A stretch of DNA of 64,000 nt from Jiella flava (GCF_017349315.1 NZ_JAFMPP010000001.1:1-64000); one strand, 5' to 3'; shown: positions 1-8,997, numbered from the stretch's first letter. The notes: a model not told the origin generated them from the letters alone. Numbers and translations: made by a program.

Positions 1-108
1 GCGGTAGCCGGTCGAGATGCGGGCCTGGGTGTCTTCCAACGAGGAGTTGATCATCTGCAGGCTCTGCAGCGCCGTCATCGCGGAAGTATTGGTGTTGATG
101 CTGGTCAT
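1..108 (-). CDS. Flagellin, N-terminal fragment cut by the window edge
   Basis: The first 36 codons of a flagellin, reading leftward from an ATG at 108-106 and leaving the window at base 1. The translation begins MTSINTNTSAMTAL and continues through ISTGYR. This is the conserved D0/D1 start of flagellins and closely parallels the complete flagellin just to the right. A GGGACG ribosome-binding-like stretch lies about 8 bases before the ATG. It is the filament subunit exported by the flagellar type III apparatus. Only the helical N-terminus can be judged, so its length and C-terminus are unknown. Confidence 0.85.
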   Translation of the reverse strand, partial: MTSINTNTSAMTALQSLQMINSSLEDTQARISTGYR

Positions 109-373
109 AATCTGCGTCCCATACGCAATTACAAGAATTGGGACACTCCGGATCGGCCGGTATAGCGACGCGGCATCATGCCTGCAGTCTGTTCACCGTC
201 GACTGCCTCGCTATGAATAGAGCATGGGGCACGCATCCCTTCCGATCCCTTAATTGAACCAATCCACTAACTTATTTATTCAAATAGGATTTTCTATAGT
301 TAACTCCACCGGAAGAGACATAGTTAATCAAATCTGGCGCGATAAAAGAAAAGGCGGCGAGCGCGCAAATGAA

Positions 374-401
374 AAGGGCCACCCCGATCGGAGCGGCCCT
401 T
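374..401 (-). terminator. Probable intrinsic terminator of the complete flagellin gene
   Basis: Read on the minus strand, AAGGGCC (401-395) pairs with GGCCCTT (380-374) around a 14-base loop that itself holds CCGATCGG. The second arm runs into a T-rich stretch (TTTTC). It sits about 30 bases after the flagellin stop codon, where a terminator is expected. Confidence 0.6.
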
Positions 402-432
402 GCCACCAAAACCAGTCGCCGTGTCGTGGAGA

Positions 433-1734
433 TCAGCCCTTGAAGAGCTGCATGATCGCCTGGCTGGAGGTGTTGGCGATCGACAGCGCCTGCACGCCCA
501 GCTGCTGCTGCGTCTGCAGCGCCTTCAAGCGGGTCGACTCTTCCGTCATGTCGGCGTCCACCAGCGTCCCCACGCCCTTGTCGATGGTATCCATCAGCTT
601 CGAAACGAAGTCCTTCTGCATATCGACGCGGTTCTGGATGGCGCCCAGCGTCGAAGCGGCCGAGGTCACCTGGGACAGCGCCGCATCGACGACGCGGATG
701 TAGTTGTTGATGTCGGTGGAGGTCGCCGAGGAAATGTCGATATCGACCACCGAGGTGGCGCCGGCCGAGGCTGAACTGGTGGCGACGTTGGTGGTGGCGA
801 GACCGAGCGCGGCCGCGGTCGTGCCTGCCGTGCCGCCGGATGCGGAGGTGTCGGAGGCCGGGCTGATGGTGAAGTCGCTGGTCGAGGTGAAGACGACGTT
901 GCCAGTCGAATTGACGTTGACGGCGATGCCCTGGATGTCGGCATCCTTCAGCGCCTGGGTCAGGACCGAGGCGAGATCGGCGTTCGACCGGATAGACTGA
1001 CCGTTGAGCCCGGCTTCGTCGAGGGTCTTCGCGGTGATTTCGACCGTGCGCGCGGCAGCGCCATTCTGCTTCACCGAGAAGCTGACCTTATCGGCCGTAC
1101 CAAAGTTGACATTGGTCGTTTCGACCGTCGAGGCGACACCCGAATTGTGGGTGAACTGGGTCAGATCGATCGTCTTGTTCAAGATGCCGGTGTTGGTGCC
1201 GGCGCCGTCGTCCGAAAACAGCCGCACATTGGTGATGTCGACGGTGATCGTGCCGACCGTGAGCGCACCACTGGTGTCACGCGACAGCGACGAGATGATC
1301 TGCTTGCTGAGCGCCGAGGACGAGCCGGTCGACAGCCAGTTCTGACCGGAGAAGGACGAGGAGTCGGCGATCGTCTTGAGCTGTTGCTGCAGGGCGGTAA
1401 TTTCGTCCTGCACCTTCGACTTGTCGACGCCGTCGGCGGCGCCGGCGGTCAGCTTGGCCTTGATCTCGTCGAGAACGTCCTTGGCCGAAGACAGGCCCGT
1501 ATAAGCCGAGTCGACCGTCGCCTCGCCGATGCCAAGCGAGTCGTAGACCGCCGACATGGCCGAATTGTCCGAGCGCATGCCGGTCGCGATCGACCAGTAG
1601 GCGGCGTTGTCCTTGGCCTCGGCGACGCGATAGCCCGTCGAGATCTTGTTCTGCGTTTCCTCCAGCATCTTGTTGGTATGCTGAAGCGTCTGCAGAGCCG
1701 TCATCGCGGCGACGTTGGTGATGATACTCGTCAT
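433..1734 (-). CDS. Flagellin, complete
   Basis: Filament subunit of 433 residues. Residues 1 to about 160 hold the conserved N-terminal helical region (MTSIITNVAAMTAL, then ISTGYRV). A Ser/Thr/Ala-rich variable middle follows. The C-terminus ends LGVQALSIANTSSQAI, the canonical D0 helix that pairs with the N-terminal one. The ATG at 1734 is preferred over an in-frame TTG three codons upstream because its protein starts exactly like the neighbouring flagellin, with AAAGG about 9 bases before it. Both flagellins are transcribed away from fliP, and each probably has its own promoter, as is usual for multiple flagellins in this order. Confidence 0.93.
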   Translation of the reverse strand: MTSIITNVAAMTALQTLQHTNKMLEETQNKISTGYRVAEAKDNAAYWSIATGMRSDNSAMSAVYDSLGIGEATVDSAYTGLSSAKDVLDEIKAKLTAGAADGVDKSKVQDEITALQQQLKTIADSSSFSGQNWLSTGSSSALSKQIISSLSRDTSGALTVGTITVDITNVRLFSDDGAGTNTGILNKTIDLTQFTHNSGVASTVETTNVNFGTADKVSFSVKQNGAAARTVEITAKTLDEAGLNGQSIRSNADLASVLTQALKDADIQGIAVNVNSTGNVVFTSTSDFTISPASDTSASGGTAGTTAAALGLATTNVATSSASAGATSVVDIDISSATSTDINNYIRVVDAALSQVTSAASTLGAIQNRVDMQKDFVSKLMDTIDKGVGTLVDADMTEESTRLKALQTQQQLGVQALSIANTSSQAIMQLFKG

Positions 1735-1880
1735 ACTAATCAACCTTTATTGGCGAGCCGCCCCCGTCATTGGGGTCCGCCATCTCTAAAGGCCCTCGCA
1801 TCATGCCGGCGCCGATGGGCATTAACCTAGTTTTTTAACGTTAAATGGCGGTTAAAGCCGGGCTGCACGATTCCGTATCG
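1735..1880 (-). promoter_or_regulatory. Leader/promoter region of the complete flagellin gene
   Basis: A 146-base gap between the fliP stop and the flagellin start on the same strand. It holds an AT-rich stretch around 1830-1855, including a six-T run, in otherwise GC-rich DNA. A flagellin promoter is expected here, but I could not match a specific sigma-factor consensus. Confidence 0.3.
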
Positions 1881-2666
1881 TCAGAAAAAAGATCTGACCA
1901 GCGAGCCGACAAGCATGTTCCAGCCATCGATCAACACAAAGAACAAAATCTTGAACGGCAGAGAGATGATTGTCGGCGGCAACATCATCATCCCCATCGA
2001 CATCGTCAGCGTTGCCACGATCATGTCGATCACCAGGAAGGGAAGGACGATGAGAAAGCCGATTTCGAAGCCGCGGCGCAGCTCGGAAATCATAAAAGCG
2101 GGGATCAAGATCCGTAGATCGACATCGCGCTCGTCGGCCGCCCCCTGCTCCGGCGCCTCGACCCGGCTGCGGCTGTTCGCAGTGGCCAGATTGTCGAACA
2201 GCGCCAAATCCTCGGGCCGCACCTGGGTCAGCATGAAGTCCTTGAAGGGATCGGAAATCCGATAGAACGCCTCTTCTTCGGTGATCTGATTGTTGAGCAA
2301 TGGCTGCAGGCCGTCACGCCAGGCCTTGTCGAAGGTTGGCGCCATGACGAAGAAGGTCATGAACAACGCCAGCGAGATCAGGATCAGATTGGCCGGCGTC
2401 GTCTGCAAGCCGAGCCCCGAGCGCAGGATCGACAAGGCGATGACGATCCGGGTGAAGGAGGTGACCATCACCAACAGACCCGGCGCGATCGACAGCACCG
2501 TGACGATGCCGAAGAGTTGGACGATCCGGCCAGACACCGAGCCTTCGCCGGCCGGCAGAAGCTGCGACAGGGTCTGCGCGACGGTGGAGGTCTGCGCATG
2601 CGAGGGATGCGCCGCGGCGAACAGGACGAGCGTCGAGAGCGCGGCGGTCAGAAGCCCGCGTCTCAT
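1881..2666 (-). CDS. fliP: Flagellar export gate protein FliP
   Basis: Inner-membrane core subunit of the flagellar type III export gate, forming a ring with FliQ and FliR. The 261-residue protein has a cleavable signal (residues 1-24, ending SHA). The FliP signature APGLLVMVTSFTRIVIALS follows near residues 61-79, then ISELRRGFEIGFLIVLPFLVID and a C-terminal membrane segment. Length is close to the family norm of about 245-260. Its start overlaps the fliL stop by 4 bases, so translation is probably coupled. fliQ and fliR are not in this window. Confidence 0.96.
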   Translation of the reverse strand: MRRGLLTAALSTLVLFAAAHPSHAQTSTVAQTLSQLLPAGEGSVSGRIVQLFGIVTVLSIAPGLLVMVTSFTRIVIALSILRSGLGLQTTPANLILISLALFMTFFVMAPTFDKAWRDGLQPLLNNQITEEEAFYRISDPFKDFMLTQVRPEDLALFDNLATANSRSRVEAPEQGAADERDVDLRILIPAFMISELRRGFEIGFLIVLPFLVIDMIVATLTMSMGMMMLPPTIISLPFKILFFVLIDGWNMLVGSLVRSFF

Positions 2667-3199
2667 TCCGCCACCATCGTGCGAATGAGGTAGTCGACGA
2701 CGTCCGGGGAGCGGAGCTTGGCGCGCTCACGCAGATCATCCCGCAGATGCAAAAGGCCGCGCGAGCCCTCGATCTGAGAAAGCTGAACCGAGCGCAGAAA
2801 CGCCAGCGTGTCGGCCTCGATCTCCGCGGCCAAGACGTCGGCATTCACCTTGTCGTCCTTCTTCAGGACAATCGAGGCTTCAATGCGAAGCCAGGCATCG
2901 TCTGGCGCGTAGATATTGGTCAGCACCGGCTTGAGCTCGATCAGCTGGAGCGGCGTCTTGCCCTTCTCCGCGTCAGCGATATCGGACTTATCGGCGGCTT
3001 CGGCCGCGTGATCGCCGGCTTTCGGGTCAGCGGCCGGCTCGGCTGCCGCCGGCGGCGGCGTGGAGGACGCCAGCATCATCCCGAGCCCTGCCCCGCCACC
3101 GGCAGCGACGAGCGTGACCACGACGACGGCGAGGATGGTCGGCATCATGCCGCCCTTCTTGTTGCCGTCTTCGAGTTCCGGGAGGTCGATCTCGGACAT
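2663..3199 (-). CDS. fliL: Flagellar basal body-associated protein FliL
   Basis: FliL surrounds the stator units and supports torque generation. The 178-residue protein has a short cytoplasmic N-terminus, one transmembrane helix (about residues 20-44) and an Ala/Pro-rich linker. The periplasmic domain (about 80-178) contains LKPVLTNIYAPDDAWLRIE, then AFLRSVQLSQIEGSRGL and LRDDLRERA, the conserved FliL core. It overlaps fliP by 4 bases and is separated from flgH by a 200-base gap that contains a strong hairpin. Confidence 0.93.
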   Translation of the reverse strand: MSEIDLPELEDGNKKGGMMPTILAVVVVTLVAAGGGAGLGMMLASSTPPPAAAEPAADPKAGDHAAEAADKSDIADAEKGKTPLQLIELKPVLTNIYAPDDAWLRIEASIVLKKDDKVNADVLAAEIEADTLAFLRSVQLSQIEGSRGLLHLRDDLRERAKLRSPDVVDYLIRTMVAE

Positions 3200-3335
3200 G
3201 CGAGCAAAGCCTTTCCGCTACCAGGCCGGCGTCGCGGGTCGTCATGACCCTCACGAAATTGCCGATTGGCCTGCGATACCCCGCCTTGCTATCGCGAGAC
3301 TTGCGTCCTTCTCCAATCTTGCTTGCAACCGACAA

Positions 3336-3363
3336 CCGCCGGCCGGGAAAACCCGACCGGCGG
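3336..3363 (-). promoter_or_regulatory. Strong hairpin between flgH and fliL
   Basis: Two 12-base arms (3336-3347 and 3352-3363) flank a 4-base loop. On the minus strand the transcript would form a continuous 12-bp stem, GC-rich with one G-U pair, closed by UUUU. It lies in the 200-base gap between the flgH stop (3401) and the fliL start (3199). No T-tract follows on the minus strand, so it may be an RNA-processing or attenuation element instead of a simple terminator. Confidence 0.55.
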
Positions 3364-3400
3364 CCGATGATAGAATTCTGGCTGAAACAACCGTCTCGCC

Positions 3401-4114
3401 TCAGTAAGGCGCGACGATATCGTAAATCTGCTGCCCCCAGCCCGGCTGCTGCACCTCGGTCAGACGGCCACGACCGCCATAGGAGATGCGGGCCTCGGCG
3501 ATCTTGTCGTAATCGATCGTGTTGTTGGGCAAAATGTCGCGCGGCCGGATAATGCCGGCGATCGACAGAACCCGAACCTCGAAATTCACCCGAACTTCCT
3601 GCTGGCCGGAGATGAAAAGATTGCCGTTCGGCAGCTTCTGCGTGACGACGGCGGCGATCGACAGCTTGATCTTTTCCGACCGCGCAACCTTGCCCTTGCC
3701 CTCGCTCTCTGATTTGCCGTCGGCCGACAGGGTGGTGTCGACGGTCGGCAGCACCCATTTGCCGAGCGCGCCGCTGAGGCCCAGCGTCGAGCCGATGCCG
3801 GATGTGCGCGAGCGCTCGGAGTTGTTGTCGAGCGAGGCCTGGTCGCTGATCTCGATCTTGACGGTGACGATGTCGCCGACGTTCAGCGCCCGCGGATCCT
3901 GATAGAAATCCGCGCGGGTGTCGGTCCACAGCGAATGCCGCGAACTCGGCCCCGACGACGGAAAGGCCGCCGGCTCGACATTGACGGCCGGGTATTGGGC
4001 CAGGCCTGAACCGACCGGCGACAGATGCGGCTGACGCAGCGCATCCTCTTTTGTCGTCGAACACCCCGCAAGCGCCGCCAGTGCGACGACGGACAGGACA
4101 CCAGCGTGATTCAC
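3401..4114 (-). CDS. flgH: Flagellar L-ring lipoprotein FlgH
   Basis: Outer-membrane L-ring subunit acting as bushing for the distal rod. The 237-residue protein has a lipoprotein signal with lipobox LAGC (lipidated Cys18). The core includes DPRALNVGDIVTVKIEISDQ and ISGQQEVRVNFEVRVLSIAG. The C-terminus has ARISYGGRG and ends DIVAPY, as FlgH does. Length matches the family (about 230). Its start overlaps the stop of the motE-like gene by 4 bases, so flgI, motE-like and flgH form a tightly coupled run. Confidence 0.95.
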   Translation of the reverse strand: MNHAGVLSVVALAALAGCSTTKEDALRQPHLSPVGSGLAQYPAVNVEPAAFPSSGPSSRHSLWTDTRADFYQDPRALNVGDIVTVKIEISDQASLDNNSERSRTSGIGSTLGLSGALGKWVLPTVDTTLSADGKSESEGKGKVARSEKIKLSIAAVVTQKLPNGNLFISGQQEVRVNFEVRVLSIAGIIRPRDILPNNTIDYDKIAEARISYGGRGRLTEVQQPGWGQQIYDIVAPY

Positions 4115-4722
4115 GTCTGTTTCTCCTTGCCGGAGGAGCCACTGTCGCCGCCGGCGGCCGTCTTCTTGACAATCCGGCCGGCGATTTCCGCCGCGGTGCT
4201 GACGTCCATTTCGGAAAGGATCGAGCTGGCCTGGCGCGGCTTCAGCTTGACGAGGATCGACGCAGCCTCGTCACGATCGAGCTTGGCGAGCTGCCCTGCG
4301 GCCGCTTCGGCGCTCATCTTGGAATAGATGTTGACGACGATGACCGAGGCGCTGTCGAGGAACTTTTTGCGCTCGGCCAGCCAAGTCTTGTAATCGGCCT
4401 GACGCTTTTCGAGTTCGTTGATCTGGGTGACGATCTTTCCTTCGAGATCCTTCAGCTTCGCCTGCTGCAGCGCATATCGCTTATCCTGGGCGCGATCGGC
4501 GATGTTAAGACAATATTTTTCGACTTCCGTCGTCGGCTTGGGGCCTGGCACCGGATTGCCGTTCTCATCGAGAACGCGCACCTCCTGCGGCGGGATCACG
4601 GGCTTGACCTTGGCATTTGAGCCGGCACCTGCGGCGCCGGCTTCGGTGACGGAGAGCGGCAGCGCGATCGCCGCGGCCAGAACCGAGAGGGCGAGGATTG
4701 GTTTTTGAACGGTTGTCATCAT
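4111..4722 (-). CDS. MotE-like periplasmic motility protein between flgI and flgH
   Basis: A 203-residue exported protein with a signal peptide (about 1-31, ending AGAAG). A long charged helical region follows (about 75-135, RAQDKRYALQQAKLKDLEGK onward), likely a coiled coil. The C-terminal part (about 140-195) has the MgtE-N-like pattern MSAEAAAGQLAKLDRDEAAS. In rhizobia the gene at this place is MotE, a chaperone of the periplasmic motor protein MotC; that role is inferred here from position and architecture. It overlaps both flgI and flgH by 4 bases. Confidence 0.75.
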   Translation of the reverse strand: MMTTVQKPILALSVLAAAIALPLSVTEAGAAGAGSNAKVKPVIPPQEVRVLDENGNPVPGPKPTTEVEKYCLNIADRAQDKRYALQQAKLKDLEGKIVTQINELEKRQADYKTWLAERKKFLDSASVIVVNIYSKMSAEAAAGQLAKLDRDEAASILVKLKPRQASSILSEMDVSTAAEIAGRIVKKTAAGGDSGSSGKEKQT

Positions 4723-5918
4723 TGCACCACCAATTCTGCTTGCAGAGCGCCGGCCGTTTTGATCGCCTGGAGGATCGCGATGATTCCGGTCGGTTTCAGG
4801 CCAATCCGGTTGAGGCCGCGCACCACCGTTTCGAGATCGGCTCCTCCGACGAAGGCGAAGTTGCCGCCGTCCTGTTGCGCCTGCACGAGCGTTTCGGAGG
4901 TCACCACCGTCTGACCGTCGGACAGCGGTGGCGGCTGGGAGACAGACGGCAGCTCACTGACCCGGACCGTCAGATTGCCCTGGGTGAGGGCCACCGTCGA
5001 AATCTGAACGTCCTTGCCGATCACCACCGTGCCGGTGCGCTCGTCGATGACGACGCGGGCGGGCTGATCCGGGGCGATCCGCAATTCACCGATTTCGGCC
5101 AAGAAGCGGACAGGCGAGACCTTCTTCGGACGATGCAGATGAATCGTCCGCAAGTCTTCTTCCTGAGCGACGGCGATGCCCCAGCGTTTGACGGCAAAGT
5201 CGTTGATGACATCGACGACGCGGATCGCGGTCTTGAAGTCCGGGTTGAAGAGCTCGAGGGAGAGCCGGCCGCTATCGTTGAAGGAGCCGGGCACCTCGCG
5301 TTCGACAAGGGCACCGTTGGCGATCCGCCCGCTCGTCGGCACACCTTGGGTCAGCTTCTCGCTGTCGCCTTCCGACGTGAAGCCGGAGACCGCGACGGAG
5401 CCCTGGGCGACGGCATAGATCTCGCCATCGGCGCCATAGAGCGGCGTCATCACCAACGTCCCGCCCATCAGCGACGCGGCATCGCCCAACGAGGAAACTG
5501 TCACATCGATCTTCTCGCCAGTGCCGATAAAGGCCGGCAGCTCCGCGGTCACGGTGACGGCCGCGACATTCTTGCCGCGGGAATTCTGGGAGCGTATGTT
5601 GACCCCCATGCGATCGAGCATCGACTGCAGCGATTGTTCGGTAAAGGGCGAGTTGCGCATCGAGTCGCCCGTCCCCTGCAGACCGACCACGAGACCGTAG
5701 CCGACCAGCTGGTTGGATCGCACGCCGCGCACCGAGGTGATGTCCTTGATCCGCACCGTGCCACGGGCCGACGCCGGATCGCCCCGCACCGGATGGAACG
5801 GCTCGTTGAAGCTGCGCTCGGCCCGCACATCGCGGCTGGCAATCATGTCTGCCGCGTTTGCGGTCTGCACCAGAAACAGCAGCGCGCAGACGGCCCGTGC
5901 GATCTTCAGAACGCTCAT
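4719..5918 (-). CDS. flgI: Flagellar P-ring protein FlgI
   Basis: Periplasmic P-ring subunit. The 399-residue protein has a signal peptide (about 1-22). The N-terminal FlgI core has RIKDITSVRGVRSNQLVGYG and LVVGLQGTGDS, followed by SLGDAASLMGGTLVMTPLYG. The C-terminus has NRIGLKPTGIIAILQAIKTA. All are highly conserved FlgI blocks, and the length is within a few dozen residues of the usual 365-375. It starts 4 bases inside flgA's stop, so the two are coupled; FlgA is its assembly chaperone. Confidence 0.96.
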   Translation of the reverse strand: MSVLKIARAVCALLFLVQTANAADMIASRDVRAERSFNEPFHPVRGDPASARGTVRIKDITSVRGVRSNQLVGYGLVVGLQGTGDSMRNSPFTEQSLQSMLDRMGVNIRSQNSRGKNVAAVTVTAELPAFIGTGEKIDVTVSSLGDAASLMGGTLVMTPLYGADGEIYAVAQGSVAVSGFTSEGDSEKLTQGVPTSGRIANGALVEREVPGSFNDSGRLSLELFNPDFKTAIRVVDVINDFAVKRWGIAVAQEEDLRTIHLHRPKKVSPVRFLAEIGELRIAPDQPARVVIDERTGTVVIGKDVQISTVALTQGNLTVRVSELPSVSQPPPLSDGQTVVTSETLVQAQQDGGNFAFVGGADLETVVRGLNRIGLKPTGIIAILQAIKTAGALQAELVVQ

Positions 5919-6412
5919 CCCTGGATCCTGATGGTTCCGTCGGCCTCGACCACGCCTGAAACGACGAGACCGCTGTCGAGATTGCGCACTTTGACCTGGT
6001 CACCCACGGCCCCGGAGCGAAGCGCGGTGCCAAGGCCGGTAATGACGAGGCCGGCTGTCTGATAGATCATCTTCACCTGCGAGCCGGCCTTCACGAGATT
6101 CGGCAAGGCGATGTCGCTGAGGCGGATGGCATTGCCCGGCAGCAGCGTGCGCTTGGCGACCATGCCCTCCAAAGTCTTCGGATCGAGAACGAAGAGATCG
6201 ACCTTATCGTCCTTGACGATGAATGGGGCCGTGGACAGCCCGTGATCGATGATGCTCTCACCGGGATAGATGACCGTTGACGGAACCGGCAGCTCCAGTT
6301 CGGCAGCCGCGGCCGGGCTGAGGCCGGCCGATGCCGAGGCGAGAATCGCAAAAGCCAACAGACGACCGAAAAGACCGCGAAGGCGACCGGGCTGAGGCGA
6401 GCTGCGGCGCAT
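5915..6412 (-). CDS. flgA: P-ring assembly chaperone FlgA
   Basis: Periplasmic chaperone for FlgI assembly. The 165-residue protein has a basic N-terminus and a signal ending about residue 37 (SPAAAAELELP). A SAF-type domain follows: LPGNAIRLSDIALPNLVKAG, then GSQVKMIYQTAGLVITGLG, GAVGDQVKVRNLDSG and VVEADGTIRI at the end. It is shorter than the enterobacterial protein (about 219), as usual in alphaproteobacteria. It lies 5 bases after flgG and overlaps flgI by 4. Confidence 0.92.
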   Translation of the reverse strand: MRRSSPQPGRLRGLFGRLLAFAILASASAGLSPAAAAELELPVPSTVIYPGESIIDHGLSTAPFIVKDDKVDLFVLDPKTLEGMVAKRTLLPGNAIRLSDIALPNLVKAGSQVKMIYQTAGLVITGLGTALRSGAVGDQVKVRNLDSGLVVSGVVEADGTIRIQG

Positions 6413-6417
6413 GATGT

Positions 6418-7206
6418 TTACCTCATGCCTTTGGAAATGACGCTGGACATTTCGTCGGCGGCGGTGATCACCTTCGAATTCATCTCGTAAGCGCGCTGGG
6501 CCGAGATCAGCTCGGAGATTTCCTTGACCGGGTCGACGTTGGAATCTTCCAGATAGCCCTGTTCGATACTGCCAACACCATTCTGACCGGCAACGCCGGC
6601 GACAGGCGCACCGGACGCCGTCGTCTCGCGAAACAGATTGCCGCCCTGGGCCGAGAGGCCAGCGTCGTTCGGGAAAGTTGAGATGGTCAACTGGCCAAGC
6701 AACTGGGGCGCCGTCTGCCCGGCGATCGTCGCATAGACCTCGCCGCTGCCGTTGATGACCACCTGGGTCGTGTTCGCCGGTACGGTGATACCGGGATCGA
6801 CCGTCAGGCCGTCGAGGGTGACGAGTTGGCCGTTGGCGTTGGTGTTGAAGGCGCCGTCACGGGTGTAGAGCGTATCACCGTTCGGCCCCTGGACCTGGAA
6901 CCAGCCATTGCCGTTGATGGCGACGTCAAACTTATTGCCGGTCTGGTTCAGCGTGCCCTGAAGATGCACGGTGCGGATCGCGGCGAGCCGCACGCCGAGG
7001 CCAAGCTGCGCGCCCTCCGGCACCACGCCGGCGCCGCCGCGATTGGGCACGCCTTGCGCCCGCTCGACCTGATAGAGCAGATCGGTGAATTCCGCCCGTG
7101 AGCGTTTGAAGCCCGTGGTGTTGATGTTCGAGATGTTGTTCGCGATCACCTCGACATTGGTCTGCTGGGCATTCATGCCGGTGGCGGCGATGGCCAATGC
7201 GCGCAT
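6418..7206 (-). CDS. flgG: Flagellar distal rod protein FlgG
   Basis: Distal rod subunit of 262 residues, the standard FlgG length. The N-terminus has [15 protein letters not shown] and the rod motif [18 protein letters not shown]. The middle has [20 protein letters not shown]. The C-terminus has [20 protein letters not shown], the conserved C-terminal helix of rod and hook proteins. It is the first gene after the fliE block, with about 140 bases before it, and leads the flgG-flgA-flgI run. Confidence 0.96.
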   Translation of the reverse strand: MRALAIAATGMNAQQTNVEVIANNISNINTTGFKRSRAEFTDLLYQVERAQGVPNRGGAGVVPEGAQLGLGVRLAAIRTVHLQGTLNQTGNKFDVAINGNGWFQVQGPNGDTLYTRDGAFNTNANGQLVTLDGLTVDPGITVPANTTQVVINGSGEVYATIAGQTAPQLLGQLTISTFPNDAGLSAQGGNLFRETTASGAPVAGVAGQNGVGSIEQGYLEDSNVDPVKEISELISAQRAYEMNSKVITAADEMSSVISKGMR

Positions 7207-7345
7207 AAGAAACTCCGTGAGTGGTTCGTCGCGAAACGGCCTTTGGGCGCGGCCCGTCGGACGGGAAGAACGCGGCCCCTAAAGCGGAGCCTGAAAGCGT
7301 CCGGCGGGGCGCGGCAAAGCGCCGTCATCCGCCGAGCGCGCCAAG

Positions 7346-7663
7346 TCAGATCGCCATGCGCGAGAGTTCGAGATAGGCCGAGACCGCCTTATCGCGAATG
7401 GCGATCGCGGTTTGCAGGGTGCGCTCGGCATCCATCACCGCCTCGACGACGGCCTGGGTGGAGGCCTGGCCGTTGACGCCCTTGATCGAGGTCGCTTCGG
7501 CCGTCTTGACGGTCGACACCGCGTCGCTGGCGAGTTTGGTCAGCATGGCGCCGAAGCTCTGGCCGCCGGCGATGTCGCTGGAACCGCCCGTGGCGCCGGT
7601 GGCGATGGCGCTGGTCGGCGCCAGACCGACGGTCGGCAAGCTCGATCCGATGGCTGGAATCAT
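7346..7663 (-). CDS. fliE: Flagellar hook-basal body protein FliE
   Basis: FliE links the MS ring to the proximal rod. The 105-residue protein matches the family length. It has a flexible Gly/Ser-rich N-terminus, SFGAMLTKLASDAVSTVKTA in the middle and a C-terminal helix with VMDAERTLQTAIAIRDKAVS and AYLELSRMAI, the FliE signature. It starts 2 bases after the flgC stop, giving the usual flgB-flgC-fliE order. Confidence 0.94.
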   Translation of the reverse strand: MIPAIGSSLPTVGLAPTSAIATGATGGSSDIAGGQSFGAMLTKLASDAVSTVKTAEATSIKGVNGQASTQAVVEAVMDAERTLQTAIAIRDKAVSAYLELSRMAI

Positions 7664-7665
7664 GA

Positions 7666-8082
7666 TCAGCTCCTGAGAAGATCGATGGTCATGTTGATGA
7701 GTTCGCGAGCCTGCTTCACCACTTGGAGGTTGGCCTCATAGGAGCGGTTGGCCTCGCGCATGTCGGCCATTTCGACCAACATGTTGACGTTCGGCATTTT
7801 GACGTAGCCGTCGGCATTGGCAGCCGGATTGCCCGGATCGCGCTCGACGATGAACGGGCTTTGGTCGCGTCCCACATCGGCGACCTTGACGAGATCTGCG
7901 CCGGTCAGGCGATCGAGTTCCGACTGGAACGTCACAATTTTGCGGCGATAGGGATCGCTGCCGGCAGTGTCGCCCGTCGTGTTGGCGTTCGCGATATTTT
8001 CCGAGACGACCTGCAGGCGGGTCGACTGCGCGGAGAGACCGCTGGAGGCGATCTTCAGCGACGAGATCATCGGGTCCATCAT
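7666..8082 (-). CDS. flgC: Proximal rod protein FlgC
   Basis: Proximal rod subunit of 138 residues. The N-terminus has [20 protein letters not shown] with an ANANTT motif. [16 protein letters not shown] follows, as in FlgC. The C-terminus has [20 protein letters not shown] and [10 protein letters not shown], the conserved terminal helix. It lies 6 bases after flgB and 2 before fliE. The second ATG (8076, MISSLKIAS) is an alternative start only two codons on. Confidence 0.95.
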   Translation of the reverse strand: MMDPMISSLKIASSGLSAQSTRLQVVSENIANANTTGDTAGSDPYRRKIVTFQSELDRLTGADLVKVADVGRDQSPFIVERDPGNPAANADGYVKMPNVNMLVEMADMREANRSYEANLQVVKQARELINMTIDLLRS

Positions 8083-8088
8083 TGCGGA

Positions 8089-8469
8089 TCAGCCCTTCAC
8101 GGTCTCGATGATCATGCGATGAAAGGCCCGCATGATCTGCGAATTGAGCGAATAATCGCGGGAGATCTCGCCCCCCTTCAGCATCTCTTTTTCAAGGGTG
8201 ACGCTCTTGTCGGACGTCTTGACGCTCCAATCCTCCTGGCCGGTGCGCGCAATGCCCTCGCTCAGGCCAGTGCCGAAAGACAGCGCGGAATCGGTGCTGG
8301 CTGTCATCCGCAGGCCGACGTCCTTCATGACGTCCTCGAACGGGGCGATTTCCTTGGTTTTGTAGCCGGGCGTGTTGGCATTGGCGACGTTTTCGGCCAC
8401 CACGGTCTGGCGCGCCGTCAACCATGCGTTTCGCTGCGAAGCGATCCCGAAGAGATAGGCGTTGTCCAT
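8089..8469 (-). CDS. flgB: Proximal rod protein FlgB
   Basis: Rod subunit of 126 residues. It begins MDNAYLFGIASQRNAWLTAR, has the rod motif ENVANANTPGYKTKEIAPFE near residues 28-47 and ends with NSQIMRAFHRMIIETVKG. The ATG at 8469 is chosen over one 16 codons upstream because the extra residues are not FlgB-like and GGAAG lies 8 bases before this ATG. It is the first gene of the flgB-flgC-fliE block. A hairpin abuts the start codon and may affect initiation. Confidence 0.95.
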   Translation of the reverse strand: MDNAYLFGIASQRNAWLTARQTVVAENVANANTPGYKTKEIAPFEDVMKDVGLRMTASTDSALSFGTGLSEGIARTGQEDWSVKTSDKSVTLEKEMLKGGEISRDYSLNSQIMRAFHRMIIETVKG

Positions 8470-8997
8470 GGCAAGACTTCCGTTTGCTGGTCTCTTGCCG
8501 CTTCTATGCGGACGCACTTGTCCGAAACTTGTAGACGAGCCCCGCCGCGATCGATGAAATCCCTCACGAAAGCTTCAGCGCCAAACGCTTCTGGAGGTGA
8601 TTTTCAGAATGACTTGCATGGGTCGCAGACATTCAGTGTCCACCGGCAGATCGACCAATGGCCGAGGGCGGACAGCCGACCCGAAGTCAGCCCGTGGCGC
8701 AAATTGCAAAGGGTTCGAAGGCTACCCGCCCCGGAAGTTCGGCAAAGCCCCGCCCCGCGGCGACCCGGCCGCCGAGTTCAAGCGTCGAACGGACTATTGC
8801 CCTCGATGAGCGATCCAGCATGCGGATGGAGATGATGGACCCGGAGCGCTCGTCCGGAATATCTTGACGCGCGCGAAGCTCTGGACGAGCGATGCGGCGT
8901 CCGGTCCATCGGACGCGCGAACGCCGTTAAATTGACGCGCCGTCCGGATCGAAAACCGACCCGGACTTTTTTGCCGCGTGCGGCGCAAGCCGACAGG
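8470..8997 (-). promoter_or_regulatory. 528-base gap before flgB, with a start-proximal hairpin
   Basis: No convincing gene is seen here on either strand. The part next to flgB (8470-8499) can fold so that GGCAA and GAC of the leader pair with GTC and TTGCC directly before the ATG, leaving a GGAA ribosome-binding stretch in the loop side. The rest is GC-rich, with scattered palindromic pieces (for example gcgtccgg and ccggacgc near 8895-8925). The promoter of the flgB operon should lie here, but no consensus was recognised. Confidence 0.35.

Noticed and set aside
433-1743. TTG start three codons upstream for the complete flagellin
   Set aside because: The ATG at 1734 gives the conserved MTSI N-terminus shared with the neighbouring flagellin and has a better-placed ribosome-binding site.
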